This document shows, piece after piece, positions 8,396 through 16,133 of a stretch of 64,000 nucleotides of DNA; position 1 is the stretch's first letter, and each line of letters starts with the position of its first letter. The stretch lies in the NCBI RefSeq assembly GCF_051513965.1, contig NZ_CP195847.1:1302001-1366000 (forward strand), given 5' to 3'. Below the pieces are notes generated by a model. That model made no database searches. It had not been told where the DNA came from and was given only the letters and a program-made list of their open reading frames with translations. Both the position numbers and the translations under genes were made by a program. Origin of the DNA: Paramicrobacterium sp051513965 (GTDB lineage Bacteria > Actinomycetota > Actinomycetes > Actinomycetales > Microbacteriaceae).

Positions 8396-9288
8396 GTGAC
8401 CCTCCTCAGGAAGTCCCGAACATATCTGGCGGCCTCCGTCGGCGCCTCGTAATGGATCAGATGACCGACGTTCGCGATCACGCGAAGGACCGCCTGGGGA
8501 AAGAGGCCGGCCAGACGTCGCTGCGCCGCGATCGGTGTCAGATCATCGCGATCGGAGGCTATCAGCAGCGTCGGCTGCGCGATCTTCGGCGCGTACTCGG
8601 TCACGTCGTGGCTCACTGATGCTCGGAAGGCTTCGAGCACCACATCACGATCGGCGAAGCTGCTGAAGTAGGCATCATGCTCGCCATGGATCCACCGCCG
8701 CGTACGGGCATCTCGAGTCTTCGCCATCGTGATGCTCATGACACGCACGATGATTGGATTTCGGAGGAGCGCGAAACCGAGAGGCGCCGGTAGGAGCGCA
8801 CCGAGGCGATAGTAGAGAACCGCCAGTCTCGTCAGCACGCCGCGTGGTCCCTCTAGAGCGGGGGCGCCTATCGGGTTGATGAGCACGACCCGTGCACAGG
8901 GCAAGCCGCGGGCGACCGCAGCTGAGGCCACGATCGAGCCGAACGAATGCCCGAGAATCACCGTGGAAGCAGCGGTGAGCTGAAGAGCATCCGCGAGTTC
9001 GATCAGCCACTCAGCGTAGGACTCGACGTTGTGCGCAGCATGCGCGAACGGATCAGACTCCCCGAAGCCCGGCAGGTCGGGAACGATGATGCGCCAGCGA
9101 GGCAGTTGAGCGACCACCGGCTCCAGCCCGTGGTGGTCACCTCGGAATCCGTGAACGACCAGCACAGTGGTCTCGGCATCCGGATCGCCGTACTCCCAGT
9201 AGCGCGTGGCGGATCCGCGCACGACGACACGGGAATCGCCGACCTGCATTCGCCTCAGGTCTTCTGCATAAGGGGACGTCTCTGGCAT
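8392..9288 (-). CDS. Alpha/beta-fold hydrolase
   Basis: A 298-residue alpha/beta hydrolase. The oxyanion region VVHGFRGDHHG (about 45-54), nucleophile elbow GHSFGS (Ser115), acid ASDRDDLTP and late His in VGHLIHYE form a complete catalytic triad. A helical cap lies at about 150-215. Substrate unknown; lipase, esterase, C-C hydrolase and epoxide hydrolase relatives share this pattern. A TTG precedes the ATG chosen here. It is coupled by a 4-base overlap to the short glycosyltransferase-like gene and is divergent from treS. Confidence 0.87.
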   Translation of the reverse strand: MPETSPYAEDLRRMQVGDSRVVVRGSATRYWEYGDPDAETTVLVVHGFRGDHHGLEPVVAQLPRWRIIVPDLPGFGESDPFAHAAHNVESYAEWLIELADALQLTAASTVILGHSFGSIVASAAVARGLPCARVVLINPIGAPALEGPRGVLTRLAVLYYRLGALLPAPLGFALLRNPIIVRVMSITMAKTRDARTRRWIHGEHDAYFSSFADRDVVLEAFRASVSHDVTEYAPKIAQPTLLIASDRDDLTPIAAQRRLAGLFPQAVLRVIANVGHLIHYEAPTEAARYVRDFLRRVT

Positions 9289-9388
9289 CAAGGCTCTAGT
9301 TTACGGGCGTCCTGCCAGGATTCCCGGACAGATCGTCTTAGACTCGGGAAGACATCACGCTCCTGTCTTGAGTCGAGAGGTTTCCCTC

Positions 9389-11104
9389 GTGACGTTCACT
9401 GCTCCGATCCAACTCCCCGGACTCACCCGAGACCCGCTCTGGCACCGTCGTGCCGTTTTCTACGAGGTCATGGTCCGCTCATTCGTCGACAGCAACGGCG
9501 ACGGCACAGGCGACCTCGCAGGTCTGATCTCCAAACTCGACTACCTGCAGTGGCTGGGGATCGATGCGCTCTGGCTTCCGCCCTTCTTTCAGTCGCCGCT
9601 GCGCGATGGCGGATACGACGTGGCCGACTACCGGGCGATCCTGCCCGAATTCGGCACGATCGACGAGTTCGAAGAACTCGTCACCAAGGCGCACGAGCGG
9701 AACATGCGCGTCATCATCGACCTGCCGCTCAACCACACCTCCGATCAGCACGAGTGGTTCCATGAGTCGCGAAGCGACCCCGAGGGCCCCTACGGCGACT
9801 TCTACGTCTGGAGCGACACAGACGAGAAGTGGCCGGACATCCGCATCATCTTTACCGACACCGAGGATTCAAACTGGGCGTTCGACGCAGAGCGGCGCCA
9901 GTTCTACTTCCATCGCTTCTTCTCCCATCAGCCCGACCTGAACTACGCCAATCCGGCAGTTCACGAGGCGATCTTCGAGATCGTGCGCTTCTGGCTGGAC
10001 AAGGGGGTCGACGGATTCCGCCTCGACGCGATCCCATACCTCTACGAATCGGATGAGGGCAACGGCGAGGGCGAGCCGGAGACCCACGAGTTCATCAAGA
10101 GGCTGCGGGCGCTCGTCGACGCCGAGTATCCCGGCCGCATCATGCTCGCCGAGGCGAACCAGTGGCCGCGCGAAGTCGCTGCGTTCTTCGGAACCGATGA
10201 GGAACCGGAATGCCACATGGCATTCGACTTCCCCGTCATGCCGCGGATCTTCTACGCGCTTCGGTCGCAGCAGGCAGAGGAACTGGTCCGCGTGCTCTCT
10301 GAGACGACGGAGATCCCGTCATGGGCCGGGTGGGGCGTATTCCTGCGAAACCACGACGAGCTCACACTCGAGATGGTAAGCGAGGAGTACCGGCAGGCGA
10401 TGTACGGGTGGTACGCCTACGACCCGCGGATGCGTGCGAATGTCGGCATCCGTCGTCGCCTCGCCCCGCTGCTGGACAACTCGCGCGCCGAGCTCGAGTT
10501 GGTTCACGCACTGCTCTTCTCCCTGCCGGGAAGTCCCTTCCTCTACTACGGCGATGAGATCGGAATGGGTGACAACATCTGGCTGCCGGACCGCGACTCT
10601 TCCCGGACGCCGATGCAGTGGACGCCGGATCGCAACGCCGGGTTCTCGACGGCAGACCCAGGAAAGCTCTACCTGCCCGTCGTGCGCTCGCTCGTATACA
10701 ACTACACGCTGGTGAACGTGGAATCACAGTTGGCGCAGTCGCGCTCGCTTCTTCACTGGATCCGAAACGTCATTCACGTACGCAAGAGTCACCCCGCATT
10801 CGCGCTCGGCACGATGCAGGTCGTCAGCGGAACCCACGATTCGGTGCTCGCGTTCGTTCGAGAGTTCCCCGGAGACCCACGTCCCGGTGGAGCACGTCCT
10901 GAGCGAGTCCTCTGCGTATACAGCTTCGCCCACTACGCCGTATCCACCACACTTCAGCTGCCGGGATTCGCTGGCTGCAAGCTCAACGATCTCTTTGGCG
11001 GTGCTGACTTTCCCGAGATCGACGAGGACGGCAGTGTGACGCTCACAATCGGAACCCAGAGCTTCTTCTGGCTCTCGATCTCGGACCCGGCGGAGCGTCA
11101 GTAA
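9389..11104 (+). CDS. treS: Maltose alpha-D-glucosyltransferase (trehalose synthase TreS)
   Basis: A 571-residue GH13 enzyme that interconverts maltose and trehalose in the cytosol. The N-terminal FYEVMVRSFVDSNGDGTGD is diagnostic of TreS. Catalytic residues are visible: nucleophile Asp213 (GFRLDAIPY), acid/base Glu255 (LAEANQWP) and Asp323 (RNHDELT), with the TreS-type GDNIWLPDRDSSRTPMQW loop after the barrel and a beta-sandwich C-terminus. The GTG at 9389 was chosen because GAGAGG lies 8 bases upstream; a TTG 21 bases earlier is possible. No maltokinase, GlgE or branching enzyme follows, so the maltose-1-phosphate route is not encoded here. Confidence 0.95.
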   Translation: MTFTAPIQLPGLTRDPLWHRRAVFYEVMVRSFVDSNGDGTGDLAGLISKLDYLQWLGIDALWLPPFFQSPLRDGGYDVADYRAILPEFGTIDEFEELVTKAHERNMRVIIDLPLNHTSDQHEWFHESRSDPEGPYGDFYVWSDTDEKWPDIRIIFTDTEDSNWAFDAERRQFYFHRFFSHQPDLNYANPAVHEAIFEIVRFWLDKGVDGFRLDAIPYLYESDEGNGEGEPETHEFIKRLRALVDAEYPGRIMLAEANQWPREVAAFFGTDEEPECHMAFDFPVMPRIFYALRSQQAEELVRVLSETTEIPSWAGWGVFLRNHDELTLEMVSEEYRQAMYGWYAYDPRMRANVGIRRRLAPLLDNSRAELELVHALLFSLPGSPFLYYGDEIGMGDNIWLPDRDSSRTPMQWTPDRNAGFSTADPGKLYLPVVRSLVYNYTLVNVESQLAQSRSLLHWIRNVIHVRKSHPAFALGTMQVVSGTHDSVLAFVREFPGDPRPGGARPERVLCVYSFAHYAVSTTLQLPGFAGCKLNDLFGGADFPEIDEDGSVTLTIGTQSFFWLSISDPAERQ

Positions 11105-11154
11105 GTGCGGCGGGGCTCGACGGGCGTGTCAGTGGGGCACCGTATGGTGAGAGC

Positions 11155-11859
11155 GTGACAATGAACGAGCAGCATTGGGCCGAGGCGATCGGAGTCTTCG
11201 ATCTGGAGACTACCGGAATCGACGTGACCTCGAGCAGGATCGTGAGCGCGAATGTGAGCGTTCTCGACAAAGACGGAGTCATCACATCTCGCACCGATTG
11301 GCTTGCCGACCCCGGAGTCCCGATTCCAGAGCAGGCTGCGGCCATCCACGGCATCACGACCGAGCGGGCTCGGGCGGAGGGGCGGCCCTCGTGCGACGTC
11401 GTCGGCGAGATCGTCGATGCGCTCAACGCCCTGTTCAGTGCAGGAACGCCGGTTGTCATCTACAACGCCCCCTACGATCTCAGCCTGCTGCGGCACGAAG
11501 CAGAACGTCATGGCATCCGACCGATCATCGAGCCGAGGCCGGTTATCGATCCACTCGTGATCGATAAGGCTGTAGACCGGTACCGAAAGGGCAAGCGTAC
11601 GCTCGATATCGTGGCGGCGCACTACGGTGTAGAGTTGCTCGACGCACACGAGGCATCCTCCGACGCCACGGCTGCAGGGCGGGTCGCTCAGGCGCTCGCG
11701 CGGCGGTTCCCCGAGGCCCTCAGCATTTCCGCCGCCGACCTCCACGATCTCCAGGTCGGCTGGTGCGATGCTCAGGCGAAGAGCTTCGAAACGTACATGC
11801 GGACGAAGCGCGGACGCACGGACTTCGTCGCGTCCGGAGAATGGCCGCTTCGACTCTGA
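11155..11859 (+). CDS. DnaQ-like 3'-5' exonuclease (stand-alone DEDD domain)
   Basis: A 234-residue protein with a DEDDh exonuclease domain: ExoI FDLETTG with Asp and Glu at residues 16 and 18, ExoII YNAPYDLSLL near 103-112, and ExoIII HEASSDATAAGRV near 160-172 with the His and last Asp. A C-terminal piece of about 45 residues (QVGWCDAQAKSFETYMR) is typical of actinobacterial stand-alone forms. It could be an editing subunit or a repair/RNA exonuclease; no DNA polymerase gene is near. GTG start at 11155; an ATG six bases later is equally possible. It ends before a long perfect hairpin shared with rpmE2. Confidence 0.88.
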   Translation: MTMNEQHWAEAIGVFDLETTGIDVTSSRIVSANVSVLDKDGVITSRTDWLADPGVPIPEQAAAIHGITTERARAEGRPSCDVVGEIVDALNALFSAGTPVVIYNAPYDLSLLRHEAERHGIRPIIEPRPVIDPLVIDKAVDRYRKGKRTLDIVAAHYGVELLDAHEASSDATAAGRVAQALARRFPEALSISAADLHDLQVGWCDAQAKSFETYMRTKRGRTDFVASGEWPLRL

Positions 11860-11900
11860 CGACGTGCGCAGAGGCAGCGTTGCCCTTGCACCTGACTTAA

Positions 11901-11940
11901 CGACATCGGCCCGGTTCCTCGCGGAACCGGGCCGATGTCG
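11901..11940. terminator. Bidirectional hairpin terminator between exonuclease and rpmE2
   Basis: Perfect 18-bp stem (11901-11918 with 11923-11940, loop TCGC). It sits between convergent genes; T-runs are short on both sides, as is common in high-GC genomes. Confidence 0.85.
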
Positions 11941-11949
11941 TTGCTGTGT

Positions 11950-12198
11950 CTACTTGCCGAAGCCCTTGAAGCGCTGGTTGAAGCGCTCGACGCGGCCGGC
12001 CGAGTCGAGAATGCGCTGCTTGCCCGTGTAGAACGGGTGGGACTCGGACGAGATCTCGACGTCGATCACCGGGTAGGTCTCACCGTCGAGCTCGATGGTC
12101 TTGTCGCTGGAGACCGTCGAGCGAGTGAGGAACGTCGCGCCCGACGACAGGTCGCGGAAAACGACCGGTGCGTACTCAGGGTGAATGTCAGTCTTCAT
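11950..12198 (-). CDS. rpmE2: 50S ribosomal protein L31 type B
   Basis: An 82-residue ribosomal protein. The sequence MKTDIHPEYAPVVF, SSESHPFYTGKQ and RVERFNQRF is diagnostic of L31. It has no cysteine at all, so it is the zinc-independent (C-minus, type B) paralogue that replaces zinc-containing L31 when zinc is scarce. In related bacteria it is often Zur-controlled; I see no clear Zur box in the 110 bases upstream. AGGA lies a few bases before the ATG. Confidence 0.97.
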   Translation of the reverse strand: MKTDIHPEYAPVVFRDLSSGATFLTRSTVSSDKTIELDGETYPVIDVEISSESHPFYTGKQRILDSAGRVERFNQRFKGFGK

Positions 12199-12308
12199 AG
12201 GAAATCCTTATGTCTACAGAGTTCAGGGGCTCATCTGCGGATCGCGTAAGCGTGCAGAGAAGTCTGAGGCGTGCGCCAGCTGTCTACTTTACCAGATGCT
12301 CGGGTGAT

Positions 12309-13091
12309 TCATCGCGCCCGCGCGGCGTAGCGTCCGTTCGTGTGCGTCAGCTCGATCGGCATCCCGAAAGTCTCAGTCAGCGTCTCGGAGGTGAGCGCCT
12401 CTTCGAGCGGGCCTGACGCGACGGCCTCGCCGTGATTGAGGAGAAGCGCGTGGGTGAAGCCAGTGGGAATCTCCTCCACATGGTGCGTCACCATCACGAT
12501 CGCAGGCGCATCCGAGGCCTGTGCGTAGCCGCTCAGCAGCGCGAGGAGCTCTTCGCGGGCTCCGAGGTCGAGGCTTGCCGCAGGTTCGTCGAGCAGAAGC
12601 ATTTCGGGGTCAGTCATCACGCCGCGAGCGATCTGGACGCGCTTCTGCTCCCCGTCACTCAGTGTTCCGAAACGTCGCTCCGACAGATGGTCGAGCTTCC
12701 ATTCCGCGAGCACGCGGTGAGCTCGTCGCTGATCGAGCGTCTCGTAGTCTTCGTTCCACCGACCAGTGACGGAGTAGGCGGCCGTCATGACGACGTTGAG
12801 AACGGTTTCATCGAAGGGGATGCGCTTGGCCATTGCGCTGGAGGCGAAGCCGATGCGCGGTCGCACATCGAACACGTCGACTCGCCCGAGATTCTCCTCG
12901 AGGATGGTCACCGAGCCTCGCGTCGGATACAGGAATGTCGACGCGACCTGCAGAAGAGTCGTCTTGCCCGCGCCGTTCGGCCCGAGGATGACCCAGCGCT
13001 CCGAGTCGTCGACGCTCCACGTCACATCGTCGAGAATTGACTTGCCATTGCGCACTACCGAGACACCGGAGAAATCGAGAACCGTCGACAT
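12309..13091 (-). CDS. ABC transporter ATP-binding protein (orphan)
   Basis: A 260-residue ABC ATPase with Walker A GPNGAGKTT (37-45), signature LSDGEQKR (144-151), Walker B MLLLDEP (164-170) and switch His in MVTHHVEEIP. The signature has D instead of the second G. No permease or binding protein gene lies next to it: rpmE2 is on one side and serB, divergent, on the other. The VEEIPTGFTHALLL stretch resembles the YlmA/ModF-like soluble ATPases rather than importers, so it may pair with a membrane subunit elsewhere or act without one. Confidence 0.85.
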   Translation of the reverse strand: MSTVLDFSGVSVVRNGKSILDDVTWSVDDSERWVILGPNGAGKTTLLQVASTFLYPTRGSVTILEENLGRVDVFDVRPRIGFASSAMAKRIPFDETVLNVVMTAAYSVTGRWNEDYETLDQRRAHRVLAEWKLDHLSERRFGTLSDGEQKRVQIARGVMTDPEMLLLDEPAASLDLGAREELLALLSGYAQASDAPAIVMVTHHVEEIPTGFTHALLLNHGEAVASGPLEEALTSETLTETFGMPIELTHTNGRYAARAR

Positions 13092-13254
13092 GCCCCCAGC
13101 CTAACGGCGTTTGCGCTCCGCACCGGTCAGCGCTCCGTGCTTCGAACCTCGTGTCACGGGCATTCGAGAGCAGACGACGTCGCCCCGTGCCATGATCGAG
13201 GGTGGTGCCCCTCGGGCTCACAACATGTCACGCGAACGGGAGCGAACACGAAGT

Positions 13255-13920
13255 ATGGCGCACATCGAAAAGAACGACGAGATCGCGAGATTCCTCGTCG
13301 TGCTGGACGCGGATTCCACGCTGATCCAAAACGAGGCGATCGAACTCCTCGCCGAGGAGGCGGGGACGCGTGAGCAGGTCGCTGAGGTCACCGAGCGGGC
13401 GATGCGCGGCGAGCTCGACTTTGCAGCGAGCCTTCGAGAGCGCGTCGCGACGCTCCGGGGCGTGGACGTGAGTGTCTTTCCTCGGGTGACGAAGCGAATG
13501 CTCCCCACCGAGGGTGTCGAAACGCTCATCTCCGGTGTCCAGCGAGCAGGCGGGCGCGTCGGAGTCGTCTCCGGGGGATTCCACGAGCTGCTCGACCCCG
13601 TCGCTGAGGCACTCGGAGTAGACGTGTGGCGCGCCAATCGCCTTGCCGCTGAGGGTGGTGCTCTGACGGGAGCCGTCGACGGAGACATCGTCGACGCGGA
13701 GACGAAGGCTCAGACGCTGAAGGAGTGGGCAGAACGTTTCCGAGTTCCCGTGCACCGGACAATCGCAATTGGAGACGGTGCAAACGATCTCCGCATGATG
13801 GCCGTCGCGGGACTGAGCGTGGCGTTCAACGCCAAGCCTGCCGTCCGAGCGGCCGCAGATGTGGCTCTGCAGCGCACCGATCTGAGCGATGTTCTTCCGT
13901 TGCTCGGCTTACGCGGCTGA
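13255..13920 (+). CDS. serB: Phosphoserine phosphatase SerB
   Basis: A 221-residue HAD-family enzyme making L-serine from phosphoserine. Motif I LDADSTL has the nucleophile Asp18 and acid Asp20; motif II VVSGGFHEL and motif III GDGANDLRMM complete the active site. The cap carries the SerB pattern RAMRGELDFAASLRERV, which contacts phosphoserine. It is a short form without the N-terminal ACT domains seen in some actinobacterial SerB. I chose the ATG at 13255; an in-frame ATG at 13225 has a poorer ribosome-binding site. It converges on fabG with a gap of five bases. Confidence 0.92.
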   Translation: MAHIEKNDEIARFLVVLDADSTLIQNEAIELLAEEAGTREQVAEVTERAMRGELDFAASLRERVATLRGVDVSVFPRVTKRMLPTEGVETLISGVQRAGGRVGVVSGGFHELLDPVAEALGVDVWRANRLAAEGGALTGAVDGDIVDAETKAQTLKEWAERFRVPVHRTIAIGDGANDLRMMAVAGLSVAFNAKPAVRAAADVALQRTDLSDVLPLLGLRG

Positions 13921-13925
13921 GCGCC

Positions 13926-14636
13926 TCAGTGCCCCATCCCGAGCCCGCCATCGACCGGAATGACAGCACCTGAGATGTAGCCTGCGTCGTCGCCAGCGAC
14001 CCAAGTGACGACCCGTGCGACCTCGTCGACCTGCGCGAAGCGGCCGGCGGGAATGCTCTTCTTGTACTCCGCCTGGGTAGCCTCCGGGAGCTCGGCCGTC
14101 ATATCGGTCTGAATGAACCCCGGAGCGATGACGTTCGCGGTGATGCCGCGCGAGCCGAGCTCGCGCGTGATGGAGCGCGCCATGCCGATGAGCCCGGACT
14201 TCGACGCTGCGTAATTGATCTGACCCGCAGAGCCGAGGAGCCCGACGACGCTTGAGATGAGGATGACCCGCCCGAAACGGGCCTTCAGCATCCCCTTGGA
14301 TGCGCGCTTCACAACACGGAATGCGCCGCCGAGATTGGTGTCCACCACTCGGTCGAAATCATCCTCGGTCATGCGGAGAAGCAGGGTGTCCTGAGTGATT
14401 CCCGCGTTTGCGACAAGCACCTCGACCGGTCCGAGCTGCGACTCGACCTCGGTGAAGGCAGCGTCGACGCTCGCGGCATCCGTCACGTCCGCGCGAACGG
14501 TGAGGGAGCCTGCAGGGCCCTCACCCGAGCGTGCCGTCACGGCCACGCGGTGCCCCTCCGCCACGAACTGCTCGGCGATCGCGTAGCCAATTCCTCGGTT
14601 TCCTCCGGTGACGAGCACAGTGCGGGACGTGGTCAT
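13926..14636 (-). CDS. fabG: 3-oxoacyl-ACP reductase FabG-like SDR
   Basis: A 236-residue short-chain dehydrogenase. The NADPH motif TGGNRGIG (10-17), NAG (77-79), catalytic Ser128/129, Tyr142 and Lys146 (NYAASK) and the FabG-type segment RITSRELG-like SITRELGSRGITANVIAPG are all present, and the C-terminus ends in DGGLGMGH as in actinobacterial FabG (MabA-like). It reduces the beta-keto group in fatty acid elongation. It stands alone, not in a fab operon, and is divergent from the DUF3099 gene. Confidence 0.9.
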   Translation of the reverse strand: MTTSRTVLVTGGNRGIGYAIAEQFVAEGHRVAVTARSGEGPAGSLTVRADVTDAASVDAAFTEVESQLGPVEVLVANAGITQDTLLLRMTEDDFDRVVDTNLGGAFRVVKRASKGMLKARFGRVILISSVVGLLGSAGQINYAASKSGLIGMARSITRELGSRGITANVIAPGFIQTDMTAELPEATQAEYKKSIPAGRFAQVDEVARVVTWVAGDDAGYISGAVIPVDGGLGMGH

Positions 14637-14755
14637 GCTGTTCCAATCGACGGTACGTGTGGGACTCGGGCGAAATTCGGACCAAGGGCCGAAGCGCGCT
14701 GAAAGAGACGGACAGTGTCAGCTTACGAGCATACAAAAGACGTAGTCTTAAGGGG

Positions 14756-15061
14756 ATGAAGAAGGCCACGATCACCACACTCGGAATGTCGCCCGAGCAG
14801 GAGCGCCACCACCGCGTTGTCAAATACACGGTGGCGATGGTGATCCGTGTGATCTGCATCCTACTGATGCTCTTCTCCCACGGCTGGTGGCTGCTCGTCT
14901 TCGCGCTTGGTGCGATCGTGCTCCCCTACTTCGCAGTCGTCATCGCGAACACCCCGTTGCGCACCCGTGACGATGTCGAGCGTCCAGGCGGTGTGGTCGT
15001 GATCCCAGAGACACGACAGCCGCACGCCACGGGTTACTCTGAGCGGCATGAGGACTCATGA
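14756..15061 (+). CDS. DUF3099 family membrane protein
   Basis: About 101 residues. The N-terminus MKKATITTLGMSPEQERHHRVVKY leads into two adjoining hydrophobic segments (about residues 27-45 and 48-65), then a cytosolic tail with RTRDDVERPG. This is the actinobacterial DUF3099 pattern; function unknown. The ATG at 14756 directly follows AGGGG, which is too close for a standard Shine-Dalgarno; the transcript may be near-leaderless. It overlaps the next gene by four bases (ATGA). Confidence 0.8.
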   Translation: MKKATITTLGMSPEQERHHRVVKYTVAMVIRVICILLMLFSHGWWLLVFALGAIVLPYFAVVIANTPLRTRDDVERPGGVVVIPETRQPHATGYSERHEDS

Positions 15062-15279
15062 TCGGAATCGGCGCGGAGCCCGGGGTGCACGAGTGCTCGC
15101 GAGCAGGATGCCGCGAGACTGCGATGTGGCGTATCGGATGGCGGAATCCGCGCATTCATTCGTCTGACCGCGAGAAGGTCTGGCTTGCGTGCGACGAGCA
15201 CGTCGACTTCCTGCGCGAGTTCCTTGAGGCCCGCAGCTTCCCCGTATCCGTCACAGCGTTCGCAGAGGAGGGCGACTGA
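15058..15279 (+). CDS. Small Cys/His protein, possible zinc ribbon
   Basis: A 73-residue protein of unknown function. HECSRAGC near the N-terminus and LACDEH in the middle give a C-x4-C and C-x2-H arrangement separated by about 32 residues, which could bind one zinc ion. The rest is charged and there is no membrane segment. Start and stop overlap its neighbours (ATGA with DUF3099; TGATG with SURF1), so it is translated as part of a three-gene operon. Homologues are sometimes labelled acetone carboxylase, a label the size does not support. Confidence 0.75.
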   Translation: MIGIGAEPGVHECSRAGCRETAMWRIGWRNPRIHSSDREKVWLACDEHVDFLREFLEARSFPVSVTAFAEEGD

Positions 15280-16124
15280 TGGGCCGTCCCGCCAAAGTGC
15301 GTGCTCTATGGCGCTGGACAGGCTATCTCGCGGTCGCCACCGTGTTCGCCATCGCCTGTGGCTTCCTCTCGAACTGGCAGGTCAATAGGCTTCACGAGAA
15401 GGAGCACATCCAGAACCTCATCACGAGCAACTGGGATGCTGATCCCCTCCCACTCGCGGAGGTTGTTCCGACTGCTGGCGCTTTCGAAGCCTCCCGTGAG
15501 TACCAACCGGTGACGATGGCGGGTGAGTACTTGGCGGATGAGCAGGTTCTGGTCAGGAACCGACCGCGATCAGGTCAGCCTGGCTTTGAGGTGATCACGC
15601 CCCTGAAGCTCGATTCCGGCCTGATCTTCATGGTGGATCGCGGGTGGGTGCCGACGGGAAGCGCTCAGGACCTCCCCGACCACGTGCCCGCTCCCCCCGA
15701 GGGCGAAGTCAGCGTTACCGCACGCCTCAAGCCCGGCGAACCGGAGCTGCCAGGACGTAGCGCGGGCAACGGACAGATTGCAACGGTGCACCTTCCTGAT
15801 CTGGCCTCGCGCGTCGACGGCGAGAGCTACACAGCGGCCTACGGGCTTCTCATGTCGGAGCATCCCGCGCCAGCTGAAGCGCGTCCGCTCCCGGCTCTGC
15901 AGCCAGAGATCAATGAGGGGATGCATCTCTCCTACGCGATTCAATGGGTGCTGTTCGCAGTGCTGGCGTTCGCCTTCCTGGGCTACGCGGCGCGTCAGGA
16001 ATATCTCGCGCACAACGCCGACGACCCCAAGGTGCGTGCGAAGCTCGAGAAACGCGAGCAACGCCGACGCGAGCGCAAGACGGATGCCGACGCCGAAGAT
16101 GAGATCCTCGACTCGGTGCTCTGA
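15279..16124 (+). CDS. SURF1-family cytochrome oxidase assembly protein
   Basis: A 281-residue membrane protein with the SURF1 plan: an N-terminal transmembrane helix (about 12-32, ending CGFLSNWQVNRL), a long extracytoplasmic domain with VTMAGEYLADEQVLVRNRP and FMVDRGWVP, and a second helix near 220-240 (LSYAIQWVLFAVLAF). SURF1 helps heme a insertion into subunit I of aa3-type cytochrome oxidase. The tail is strongly basic/acidic. Its start overlaps the small Cys protein stop. The heme A genes ctaA and ctaB lie about 6-8 kb downstream, in keeping with this role. Convergent with the ABC-F gene, only 9 bases apart. Confidence 0.92.
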   Translation: MGRPAKVRALWRWTGYLAVATVFAIACGFLSNWQVNRLHEKEHIQNLITSNWDADPLPLAEVVPTAGAFEASREYQPVTMAGEYLADEQVLVRNRPRSGQPGFEVITPLKLDSGLIFMVDRGWVPTGSAQDLPDHVPAPPEGEVSVTARLKPGEPELPGRSAGNGQIATVHLPDLASRVDGESYTAAYGLLMSEHPAPAEARPLPALQPEINEGMHLSYAIQWVLFAVLAFAFLGYAARQEYLAHNADDPKVRAKLEKREQRRRERKTDADAEDEILDSVL

Positions 16125-16133
16125 CGGTGTACG

